A DNA stretch of 21,563 nucleotides. Origin: CANHCC01 sp040381555. Lineage in GTDB: Bacteria > Bacteroidota > Bacteroidia > J057 > RFSG01. The position numbers and the translations under genes are program-made. This document shows positions 1 through 6,864 of this stretch, one piece after another. The notes under the pieces are model-generated. The model searched no databases and was not told where the DNA came from. It was given only the letters and a program-made list of their open reading frames with translations. Each line of letters starts with the position of its first letter. Position 1 is the stretch's first letter. Location of the stretch: contig JBEIHC010000044.1 of the NCBI GenBank assembly GCA_040381555.1, forward strand, positions 1 to 21,563, given 5' to 3'.

Positions 1-240
1 AAAAAAATATTTTTTTATAATCCCCGGTCGCTGAGTAGGGCCATAATGCAACTTTGGTAAAAACGAATTCCAGCTAAGGCCCGTATCGAAGTGCCCGGGG
101 TTAGATGCGAAGCATTTTTTTATCTAACTTTTGGGATATTGTTCTTGGGTGAATCCTGTTTAGGGTGTCCCAGTGCGGAAGTCAGCTTGAAATAATTCAG
201 GCTTTTAAGTCACTTTAAATGGAATTAAGCTGGTACGCCA
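1..240. repeat. Composite structured repeat element, copy 1
   Basis: Non-coding. It starts with the palindrome AAAAAAATATTTTTTT (1-16). Block A (21-115) matches 271-365 at 94 of 95 positions. Block A can fold as a nested rod: CCCCGG 22-27 with CCGGGG 95-100, TCG 28-30 with CGA 87-89, and TAGGGCC 36-42 with GGCCCgTA 78-85. It ends with a GCGAAGC mini-hairpin (107-113). After a 26-nt spacer comes block B (142-186), 39 of 45 identical to 411-455, containing GGG-tgt-CCC. A loose closing pair is CAGCTT 183-188 with AAGCTG 227-232. The copy may extend left of the window. No function is recognised; structured RNA or a mobile intergenic repeat are both possible. Strand of action is unknown. Confidence 0.75.
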
Positions 241-251
241 TTCAAAAAAAC

Positions 252-480
252 AAAAAAATATTTTTTAAAATCCCCGGTCGCTGAGTAGGGCCATAATGCA
301 ACTTTGGTAAAAACGAATTCCAGCTAAGGCCCGTATCGAAGTGCCCGGGGTTATATGCGAAGCATATTCTTAAAAATCTACTGCTTTTGATTCAAATTTT
401 TGGGGTTTAATTCTTGGGTCAACACTGTTTAGGGTTTCCCTGTGCGGAATTCAGCAAGAGAGTGTGTTTATCCCTTGCTG
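252..480. repeat. Composite structured repeat element, copy 2
   Basis: Second copy of the element at 1-240, in direct orientation. Block A is 271-365; the only difference from copy 1 is T at 354 instead of G at 104. The mini-hairpin is extended here to a 6-bp perfect stem, ATATGC-GAA-GCATAT (354-368). The spacer between blocks is 45 nt, unalignable with the 26-nt spacer of copy 1. Block B (411-455) contains AGGG-ttt-CCCT. A hairpin CAGCAAG 452-458 with CTTGCTG 474-480 ends the copy, just before the slyD-like gene's terminator. Blocks are conserved while spacers are not, so this is not just a recent simple duplication. Confidence 0.75.
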
Positions 481-487
481 CACCCTA

Positions 488-525
488 TAAAAAAATCGTC
501 TGCCTTTTGTAGGGGCAGACGATTT
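488..525 (-). terminator. Rho-independent terminator of the slyD-like gene
   Basis: A perfect 12-bp stem, AAATCGTCTGCC (493-504) with GGCAGACGATTT (514-525), encloses a 9-nt loop. On the minus strand the hairpin is followed by a run of T (complement of the A run at about 489-495). It lies about 55 bp past the stop codon of the leftward slyD-like gene. It would also isolate that gene from the repeats to its left. Confidence 0.88.
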
Positions 526-578
526 GATTTGGATGAATGTTTAACCTTGTAATTCTGAATGAAAATCAGTTCACAAGA

Positions 579-1073
579 TTAGTGGTCATGACCGTGTGCA
601 TGCACATGTCCATGGTCTAATTCTTGCTGTGTTGCTTCTCGGATTTCAATGATTCTGCCAGTGAAATGTAGGCTGCTTCCGGCTAAAGGATGATTGAAGT
701 CCATCATGATTGTATCTCCGTCAATGGCTAAAATTTTTCCATGGAGGGGATTGCCTTCTTGATCTTGCATAGGCAACACATTGCCTACAGTCAGAAGGTT
801 ATCGGGCAAATCCGGGCTGTCAAAAATACTTTTGGGCAGGGCAACAATGGCCTCTTGCTCCACTTCTCCATAGCCTTCATGGGCAGAGAGGGTAAAATTA
901 AATTCATCCCCTGATTTCAATCCCGAAAGATTTTTGTCGAAATCAGGAAGCGTCATGCCGCTTTCGTGAATGAAGGCAAAGGGTTGTTCGTGCGTGGCGG
1001 TATCCACCAAATCCCCTCCGGAATTGCGAAGTTCGTAGGTGAGCGTAACCACCTTGTCTTTAGAAACTGTCAT
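579..1073 (-). CDS. slyD: SlyD-like FKBP-type peptidyl-prolyl cis-trans isomerase
   Basis: 164 aa, with no signal peptide, so cytoplasmic. Members of this family catalyse prolyl cis-trans isomerisation and act as folding chaperones; SlyD also binds nickel or other metals through a His-rich tail. The arrangement fits: a split FKBP core at the N-terminus (YELRNSGGDLVDT, about 13-25), an inserted chaperone flap in the middle (about 70-125, with the conserved GNVLPM at about 97-102), the core closing with DFNHPLAGSSLHF (about 125-137), and a C-terminal tail HGHVHAHGHDH with six histidines. The start is the ATG at 1073, 18 nt after a minus-strand TATTTTTG box. It is monocistronic, divergent from the EEP gene, and ends at a strong terminator. 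The exact ortholog (SlyD versus a related SlyD-like paralog) is not settled. Confidence 0.88.
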   Translation of the reverse strand: MTVSKDKVVTLTYELRNSGGDLVDTATHEQPFAFIHESGMTLPDFDKNLSGLKSGDEFNFTLSAHEGYGEVEQEAIVALPKSIFDSPDLPDNLLTVGNVLPMQDQEGNPLHGKILAIDGDTIMMDFNHPLAGSSLHFTGRIIEIREATQQELDHGHVHAHGHDH

Positions 1074-1090
1074 AAATTTACAATAGTGCT

Positions 1091-1098
1091 CAAAAATA
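1091..1098 (-). promoter_or_regulatory. Candidate -7 box for the slyD-like gene
   Basis: TATTTTTG on the minus strand matches the Bacteroidota -7 consensus TAnnTTTG. It lies 18 nt upstream of the ATG, giving a predicted leader of roughly 10-13 nt. No convincing -33 TTG is seen at the usual spacing. Confidence 0.5.
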
Positions 1099-1185
1099 CG
1101 AAAAAACCTCGTTCAGGGTTGGGTTTTCAACTACTACTAAATGGATTTAGAATCTCTGAATGCCCGATAATCAAGCAAATAGTCC

Positions 1186-1193
1186 TATATTTG
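1186..1193 (+). promoter_or_regulatory. Candidate -7 box for the envelope/secretion cluster
   Basis: TATATTTG matches TAnnTTTG. It lies 43 nt before the first ATG (1237) and 73 nt before the preferred signal-peptide ATG (1267). It sits in the 163-bp divergent intergenic region shared with the slyD-like gene. A -33 element is not obvious. Confidence 0.5.
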
Positions 1194-1236
1194 TCCCGTA
1201 AATTCATTTCAAAAGTCTCAATTCTTCCCCTTTATA

Positions 1237-2538
1237 ATGAACCAATTTCCCATGGCATGCTTAAAAATGAATTTTCAGAAAGTCTGTATTATTTCTGCTT
1301 TATTTTTATTTTGGGCTCCTCTTGTTTCTGCTCAGGATACCCTGAAAGTAATGGTGTATAATTTACTGCAATACCCATCCGCTTCCAATTACACAACCAA
1401 AAACGCTTATCTCGATACTATTGTCAATTATATTCGCCCACATATTTTTGGGGTGAATGAGTTAAATCCTCCTGCTTCTAATGCTGATTTGATTTTAAAT
1501 CAGGTGCTGAAAACCAGATTGTCCCCAACTTATACCCGGGCGGTGTTTTCTTCTACAGGCAGTTCTCCGGTGGCTAATATGTTGTATTACGACTCAGCCT
1601 ATTTTCGGATGAAGGCTCAATATTCTATCCCCACACCCGTGCGTGAGTCCAATGCTTATGTTTTATACTACAACGATCCTACCCTGGCCCAAAGTAATGA
1701 CACTACTTTTTTAACAGTTGTACTTACTCATTTGAAGGCAGGCAACACCTCTGCCGATTCCTCCGATAGGGCAGCTATGAGTCAGGCAATTGCTTCCTGG
1801 CTCAACACACGACCTGTGCCGGGAAATTATATTGTGATGGGTGATTTTAATGTATATTCCTCTCAAGAAGGTTGTTTTCAGGAATTGCTCAATGCCAATT
1901 CTGGCGTGAGAATGTATGACCCGGTTAATCAATTGGGGAATTGGAATAATAATTCTGCTTTTGCCAATTGGTTTACTCAATCCACCCGCACTACAGCCGA
2001 ATCGGATGGAGGTTCGAATGGAGGGATGGACGACAGACTTGATCATTTACTCTTCAATGAAGGCATTCGGGATAATCTCCAAAGAATGCGCTATTTATCT
2101 GGAACTTATAAAATCGTTGGTCAGGACGGATTGAGATTTAATCAATCCATTAATAATCCTTCTAATACTGCTGTGCCTTCCTCAGTTGCTATTGCCTTAT
2201 ATGGGATGTCAGACCATTTGCCCATAACCGCAGAATTTTCTTTTACGCCTTCCATCGTTTCTGTAGAAGACGAGGTGCAGGGAGTATTTGCTTATGATTT
2301 GTATCCAAATCCTGCTCAAGGGTATTTGAATTTGAAGAAAATACAGGGAGGTCTTTCCAATGATATTACTCTAGAAATTATCGATGGAATGGGCAGGGTG
2401 GTTTGGAGAGATTCTGAGCCTTTCTGGAGTTTGAATGAAACCAGCATTCCGGTATATAGTTTGAGTACAGGGGTTTATGCCTTGAAGATTCAGGAAAATG
2501 GCCAAAATGGGGTAATTCGAATGTTTAGCAAGAATTAA
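1237..2538 (+). CDS. Secreted endonuclease/exonuclease/phosphatase-fold protein with T9SS sorting tail
   Basis: 433 aa from the first ATG; ATGs at 1252 and 1267 are also in frame, and 1267 gives the most compact signal peptide (MNFQKVCIISALFLF..., cleavage near SAQ, about residue 33). The EEP catalytic set is present in order: Asn in VYNLL (N42), Glu in GVNEL (E75), His in THLKAG (H165), GDFN (202-205), DDRLDHLLF (265-273) and SDH (325-327). These are the metal- and phosphate-binding residues of DNase I-like enzymes, so hydrolysis of nucleic acid or another phosphoester outside the cell is expected. The substrate cannot be told from sequence. The C-terminus (about 350-433) has YPNPA and ends in a T9SS type A sorting domain. 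First gene of the cluster. Confidence 0.85.
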   Translation: MNQFPMACLKMNFQKVCIISALFLFWAPLVSAQDTLKVMVYNLLQYPSASNYTTKNAYLDTIVNYIRPHIFGVNELNPPASNADLILNQVLKTRLSPTYTRAVFSSTGSSPVANMLYYDSAYFRMKAQYSIPTPVRESNAYVLYYNDPTLAQSNDTTFLTVVLTHLKAGNTSADSSDRAAMSQAIASWLNTRPVPGNYIVMGDFNVYSSQEGCFQELLNANSGVRMYDPVNQLGNWNNNSAFANWFTQSTRTTAESDGGSNGGMDDRLDHLLFNEGIRDNLQRMRYLSGTYKIVGQDGLRFNQSINNPSNTAVPSSVAIALYGMSDHLPITAEFSFTPSIVSVEDEVQGVFAYDLYPNPAQGYLNLKKIQGGLSNDITLEIIDGMGRVVWRDSEPFWSLNETSIPVYSLSTGVYALKIQENGQNGVIRMFSKN

Positions 2539-2560
2539 ATTTACCCTGCCTTTATGTGGG

Positions 2561-2572
2561 CTTAATATTAAG
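2561..2572. promoter_or_regulatory. 12-bp perfect palindrome, possible operator
   Basis: CTTAATATTAAG is self-complementary over 12 bp and lies directly upstream of the TAATTTTG box at 2577-2584. Its position between the expected -33 and -7 elements would suit a repressor site. AT-rich palindromes arise by chance fairly often, so this is tentative. Confidence 0.3.
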
Positions 2573-2576
2573 AAAA

Positions 2577-2584
2577 TAATTTTG
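2577..2584 (+). promoter_or_regulatory. Candidate -7 box of an internal promoter
   Basis: TAATTTTG matches TAnnTTTG and ends 9 nt before the ATG at 2594. Transcription from it would begin almost at the start codon, giving a leaderless or near-leaderless message. The box overlaps the in-frame TTG at 2582, arguing against that TTG as the real start. Confidence 0.42.
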
Positions 2585-2593
2585 CAGTCAAGA

Positions 2594-4684
2594 ATGCGCT
2601 ACTCTCTTCTAATCCTGATGATAAGTTTACTGAGCTTTAAGGCTCAGGGACAGGGATTTGTGGATGACAAGCTCACCAAGGCTGCTAATATTCGTCTGAC
2701 AGTATCCAATTTAGGATTGATAGGCAATGCATTTAGTGGGAAATTTGATTTAGAAGCTCAGCCTTCCTGCGAGTTTCCGGCTAATACGGGTATCGAGCAT
2801 GTTTTTCAGGGTGGCTTATGGCTGGGTTGTGAATTGGGCGGAACCAGTATCGCCGTTACAACAGGAGCTGCTGATGATTCGAGAGGGTATTCAACTGGTG
2901 CCTCCAATTTTGAATTTAGTGCAGAACCTGGCTCAACCTTACTTGAAAGATCCAGTCTGAGTGATAATCCTCTATATGCTCCCGAGGCAATTTCTCATCA
3001 AGATTTCGTTTCCGATTTTACAGATAAAAATAAAATTGCTCCGGGAGGTTCCATCATCATGCAAGGGCATAATAATCCCTTGGGTGCGGACATTCATATG
3101 GAAGCCTATAATTGGAACTATTCCTTTGCCAATTTTTTTGTCATCCTGAATTTTACCATTACCCACAACGGCACGGAAGATTGGGTGAATTTTCATCCAG
3201 GTTATTGGTTTGATGGGGTGGTGCGCAATATAAATATTACCCAGCCCGGTGGTTCAGCCTTTTTTAATAAAGGAGGAAATGGATATATTGATTCATTGTA
3301 TGCAGCCTATGAATTTGATGCTATTGGAGATGTAGGATATACCGATAGTTATGTGGCTATGAAATTTTTGGGCGCCGAATACAAAGATTCATTAAGACAT
3401 CCGGCAATTGATACTGCTTGGAATGTTTTATATAATACCTGGCAATTCAGAAGTATTGACCCAAAATATTTTTATCCAGCGGATGATTTGGCGAAATACG
3501 GAAAGCTTAAATCTGGGCTTAATCAGGATCCTTGCTGGAATGGTGGATCTGGATGTCCTATTTCTGTCAAAGATTTTATTCGGCAACCCAATAATCGTTC
3601 CAGTCTGATCTCTATTGGAAATTTTGAACGGGTTAAGCCTGGGGAGAAAATTCAATTCACCCTGGCATTGGTTTGTGCCCGCAAAAAGGGAGAGGATCCT
3701 GCAGCCAATGATACAGATTTTCAAAAAGAAGATTTGATTCGCAATCTCAACTGGGCACAAACTACTTATAATGGGGAGGATGCCAATTTTAATGGGATTT
3801 TAGATGCGGGAGAAGATCGAGATGGCAATGGGAAAATTACTCGATTTGTATTGCCCAGTCCACCCGATGCTCCGATAGTGAAGATGATGCCAGAGCAAGG
3901 AAAGATCACCCTGTATTGGACTGATAAAAGTGAGCGTTCCATAGACCCAATCTCGAAGAAAGAAGATTTTGAAGGATACCGGGTGTACACTACCCGCACT
4001 GGTTTTGAAATTACCTCCAATGAGGGAATTGCCGCAGCCCTTTCTCTTGCAGGTGAATATGATCGGGTAAATGGTATTGGCTACGACGCAGGGATGGAAT
4101 CCATTCGATTGGAAGAGCCTATTCAATTTGAGGGAGATCCCAATCTGTATTCCTATCGTTATGTAATTGAAAATGTGCAGGATGGTTGGCAACATGGGGT
4201 AGCAGTAACCGCATTTGATTCAGGAGATAAGGTGAACAATTTAGAGTCTCTGGAATCCGCACCCCTCGTAACCCTGAAGCGCGTGTTTGCCGGAATGAAA
4301 GCCAATCCTGATTTTGCGAATGGTGAACCATTTGTTTATCCCAATCCCTACTATGCTCGTGCCGAGTGGGAAGGTAAGAGTGTGTTGCAGGAAGATCGTA
4401 AATTAATGTTTGCCAATCTTCCCGCGAATTCTGAAGTAAGCATTTATTCCGCAGCAGGAGATTTGATCGATCGTTTTAGTCATTCAGGCACTTATTCCGG
4501 GAATGACATTCGCTGGTATCAGACTTTTTCAGATCCTGAGTCTGCTGTGTTTTCCGGAGGAGAGCATGGTTGGGATTTGCTCTCTCTGAATCAACAACTG
4601 ATTGCACGGGGGATTTATGTATTTGTAGTAAAAGACTTGGATTCAGGTCAGTCATTCCAAGGTAAATTTGTAATTCTTAAATAA
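2594..4684 (+). CDS. Large secreted protein of unknown function with Ca-binding-like loop, Fn3-like region and variant sorting-like tail
   Basis: 696 aa from the ATG at 2594; a TTG four codons upstream is less likely because the signal peptide (MRYSLLILMISLLSFKAQG) begins at the ATG. I recognise no enzyme domain in residues 20-390, which are rich in beta-prone and aromatic segments and contain a GGLWLG-type motif. Residues about 396-414 hold a run resembling a calcium loop, DANFNGILDAGED then DRDGNGKI. Residues about 420-535 look like an Fn3 domain (DAPIVKM...ITLYWTD...EGYRVY). The C-terminus from about 579 has FVYPNPYY, RKLMFANLP, GWDLLSL and GIYVFVV, a sorting-domain-like fold that differs from the T9SS tails of its neighbours. 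Five bp separate it from the next gene. Secretion is well supported; function is unknown. Confidence 0.8.
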   Translation: MRYSLLILMISLLSFKAQGQGFVDDKLTKAANIRLTVSNLGLIGNAFSGKFDLEAQPSCEFPANTGIEHVFQGGLWLGCELGGTSIAVTTGAADDSRGYSTGASNFEFSAEPGSTLLERSSLSDNPLYAPEAISHQDFVSDFTDKNKIAPGGSIIMQGHNNPLGADIHMEAYNWNYSFANFFVILNFTITHNGTEDWVNFHPGYWFDGVVRNINITQPGGSAFFNKGGNGYIDSLYAAYEFDAIGDVGYTDSYVAMKFLGAEYKDSLRHPAIDTAWNVLYNTWQFRSIDPKYFYPADDLAKYGKLKSGLNQDPCWNGGSGCPISVKDFIRQPNNRSSLISIGNFERVKPGEKIQFTLALVCARKKGEDPAANDTDFQKEDLIRNLNWAQTTYNGEDANFNGILDAGEDRDGNGKITRFVLPSPPDAPIVKMMPEQGKITLYWTDKSERSIDPISKKEDFEGYRVYTTRTGFEITSNEGIAAALSLAGEYDRVNGIGYDAGMESIRLEEPIQFEGDPNLYSYRYVIENVQDGWQHGVAVTAFDSGDKVNNLESLESAPLVTLKRVFAGMKANPDFANGEPFVYPNPYYARAEWEGKSVLQEDRKLMFANLPANSEVSIYSAAGDLIDRFSHSGTYSGNDIRWYQTFSDPESAVFSGGEHGWDLLSLNQQLIARGIYVFVVKDLDSGQSFQGKFVILK

Positions 4685-4689
4685 TCAAT

Positions 4690-6837
4690 ATGAAACAGTA
4701 TTTCCTTTTTATTTTGCTTGCTATGCTCACGATGCGGGTGTCAGCCCAGTATCCGCTTCGCACAGTTTCGGATCTTCAAACAGTTTCCGGAGCCCTACTT
4801 TCTAACTGCGTGGATTCCTCCTCCTACAACGGAGATACTATTCGTGTTCGCGGTGTAGTGGTTATGGATGCTAAGGTTGGGGGTGTTGTAAATTCCCAAA
4901 TCTCCAGTGGTCGCAATACTTGGATTCAGGTAAATGGCGGTGGTCCTTGGTCCGGAATTGATTTAGTCAATTTCACCGGAGCTACTACCACTACCGATAT
5001 GCTGGATTTAGTAGCTGGAGATTCCATTGAAGTTACCGGCTATATCGATGAATTTCAAGGTGAAACAGAAGTCGTCGTTTTATCCTCAGTACCTTCTGTT
5101 ACTTTACTCGGAACTGGTAATGCAGTAACTCCCACTCCCATTACTATTGATCAATTGAACGATGCCTCCCGCAATAATGTGTTGACCACAGGCGAACAAT
5201 ATGAAGGTGTTTATGTAGAGTTGAGTAATGTTACCGTTACAGCCGTGAGTTTATTCTCCGGTAATACTCGTGTGAGCTATGATGTGACTGATGCTTCCGG
5301 TGGTGTGATTAATATTTCTGACAGATTTCTTTATCAAAGAATGTCTAATGCTACTCCTAATCCAGGAACTTTCGTTGCGCCTAATGTGGGTGATGTAATT
5401 ACTACTTTGAGAGGGATTGTTATTCATTCTAAAAATAATTGTCCCGGAAATAACGGTAGAGGTTTTGAGATTCATCCTTTCAAATCTTCGGATGTGGTTT
5501 TTGGCGCTCAAGCTCCTACAATCACCAATATTCAGAGAAATCCTATTACGCCTACCTCCTCTCAAACTGCCACAATCACGGCAACTATTACCGCAAATGG
5601 AACCAACACTTTGACCAGTGCTACTTTGTATTATGCAGTAGGGGTAGGAACTACTACCTATAATCCAGTCACAATGACTAATACTTCCGGAAATACTTGG
5701 AGTGCTGCAATTCCTGCTCAGGCCAATAGTTCTTTTGTTAAGTATTACCTCAGTGCTACTGATAATATGAGCTTGACAGGTACTGTTCCTTCTGTACCTG
5801 CTCCAACAAATGCACAACCTTTATTCTATACTGTGAATGATAATGGTACGAGTATTTACGATATTCAGTATACTCCATACACGAATGGTAACTCTGGATT
5901 GAGGGATTTGACTGTAACGGTAACTGGTGTGGTAACTGCTTCTGCCAATGATTTAGGCTATGTATTTATTCAGCAAGAAGGCCTTACCTCTTGGGCAGGT
6001 ATTATGTGCATTGGTACAGGTTTAGGAACGGTAAACTTGAATGATAAAGTTACGGTAACAGGTACAGTTAAAGAAAATTTTGGTATGACACGCTTGGAGA
6101 ATATTTCTAGCGTGGTAATGGCTGGAACAGGCAGTATTACTCCTTTGCAGTTGAGAGATTCTTCCTTCACTGTTTATGGATTTAATTCGAATGAGCAGTA
6201 CGAAGGAATGTTGGTTTCTGTAATTCCTACTACCGGAACAAAAGTGAAAGTGGTAGATGTAAATTGTGATGATGGAACCAACCCTACTACAAATTTCGGA
6301 GAGTATCGTATTGGAGCAGACACACTTTCGCCTAATTCCGGAACTCGGGTATTGGCAGGTCGTCAAAGTAGTTCTGCTTTTTCTTCTCTCAATGTACCCT
6401 TTGTAAATGATGCTACTTGGCAAACAACAGATGGTACCATGAATGTTACGCCTATTGTTGTAACTGTTGGAACAGAGTGGGATTTCGTCAATGGGATTAT
6501 GTATTACTCTTTCTCTAACATGAAGTTGTTGCCCAGAAATGCAGGTGATTTCGCCGGAGTAAATGGTAGAACGGAAATTACTAATCTACAAGGAACAATC
6601 ACCTTGTATCCAAATCCAGCCAATAGCAACGCTACTTTGGTTTGGAATAATCTTTCTGAGGAAGTAACTTCAGTGTCTTTAACTGATTTGAGTGGCAGAA
6701 CAATTTCTACTCAGTCTCTTACTGGTTTAAATGGAATGCATTCCTTGAACTTGAATACCTTACCTAATGGCTTGTATTTCTGTACCCTGAAAACAGCCAA
6801 TTCTTCTGAGGTAATTAAACTTCAAGTCAATCACTAA
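4690..6837 (+). CDS. Secreted OB-fold-like protein with T9SS sorting tail
   Basis: 715 aa. A signal peptide ends near VSAQ (residue 20). Two segments look like OB-fold nucleic-acid-binding-type modules of the kind found in extracellular nucleases: about 45-150 (IRVRGVVV... DSIEVTGYIDEF) and about 390-500 (LTVTVTGVVTAS ... DKVTVTGTVKENFG). Between them, about 275-370, is an Ig-like beta-sandwich. The C-terminus (about 632-715) carries LYPNPANS, DLSGR and NGLYFCTL, a typical T9SS type A sorting domain. No catalytic residues were seen, so a binding or adhesion role is more likely. The EEP-fold protein two genes upstream could supply catalysis, since OB and EEP modules are fused in some known secreted nucleases; that pairing is inference. 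It starts 5 bp after the preceding gene. Confidence 0.78.
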   Translation: MKQYFLFILLAMLTMRVSAQYPLRTVSDLQTVSGALLSNCVDSSSYNGDTIRVRGVVVMDAKVGGVVNSQISSGRNTWIQVNGGGPWSGIDLVNFTGATTTTDMLDLVAGDSIEVTGYIDEFQGETEVVVLSSVPSVTLLGTGNAVTPTPITIDQLNDASRNNVLTTGEQYEGVYVELSNVTVTAVSLFSGNTRVSYDVTDASGGVINISDRFLYQRMSNATPNPGTFVAPNVGDVITTLRGIVIHSKNNCPGNNGRGFEIHPFKSSDVVFGAQAPTITNIQRNPITPTSSQTATITATITANGTNTLTSATLYYAVGVGTTTYNPVTMTNTSGNTWSAAIPAQANSSFVKYYLSATDNMSLTGTVPSVPAPTNAQPLFYTVNDNGTSIYDIQYTPYTNGNSGLRDLTVTVTGVVTASANDLGYVFIQQEGLTSWAGIMCIGTGLGTVNLNDKVTVTGTVKENFGMTRLENISSVVMAGTGSITPLQLRDSSFTVYGFNSNEQYEGMLVSVIPTTGTKVKVVDVNCDDGTNPTTNFGEYRIGADTLSPNSGTRVLAGRQSSSAFSSLNVPFVNDATWQTTDGTMNVTPIVVTVGTEWDFVNGIMYYSFSNMKLLPRNAGDFAGVNGRTEITNLQGTITLYPNPANSNATLVWNNLSEEVTSVSLTDLSGRTISTQSLTGLNGMHSLNLNTLPNGLYFCTLKTANSSEVIKLQVNH

Positions 6838-6864
6838 TACATTCAGAACGCCTTTAGGCTTTTC

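Noticed and set aside
1..480. CRISPR array
   Set aside because: Only two units with 95-nt conserved blocks, unequal spacers and strong internal structure; no cas genes nearby.
1..480. tRNA or rRNA gene fragment
   Set aside because: No tRNA arm pattern, T-loop GTTC or CCA end, and no recognisable rRNA helix.
1..480. Insertion sequence remnant
   Set aside because: No transposase fragment in any frame, no terminal inverted repeats at the borders, and no target duplication seen.
966..1361. 131-codon plus-strand ORF across the divergent intergenic region
   Set aside because: It overlaps the slyD-like gene on the other strand and the EEP gene in another frame, has no recognisable domain, and spans the predicted promoters.
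5251..5817. 188-codon minus-strand ORF inside the OB-fold gene
   Set aside because: Its protein is Ser/Ile/Arg-rich and has no family pattern; it is an antisense shadow of a clear secreted protein with signal peptide and T9SS tail.
6022..6423. 133-codon minus-strand ORF inside the OB-fold gene
   Set aside because: Antisense shadow with no start context or domain pattern.
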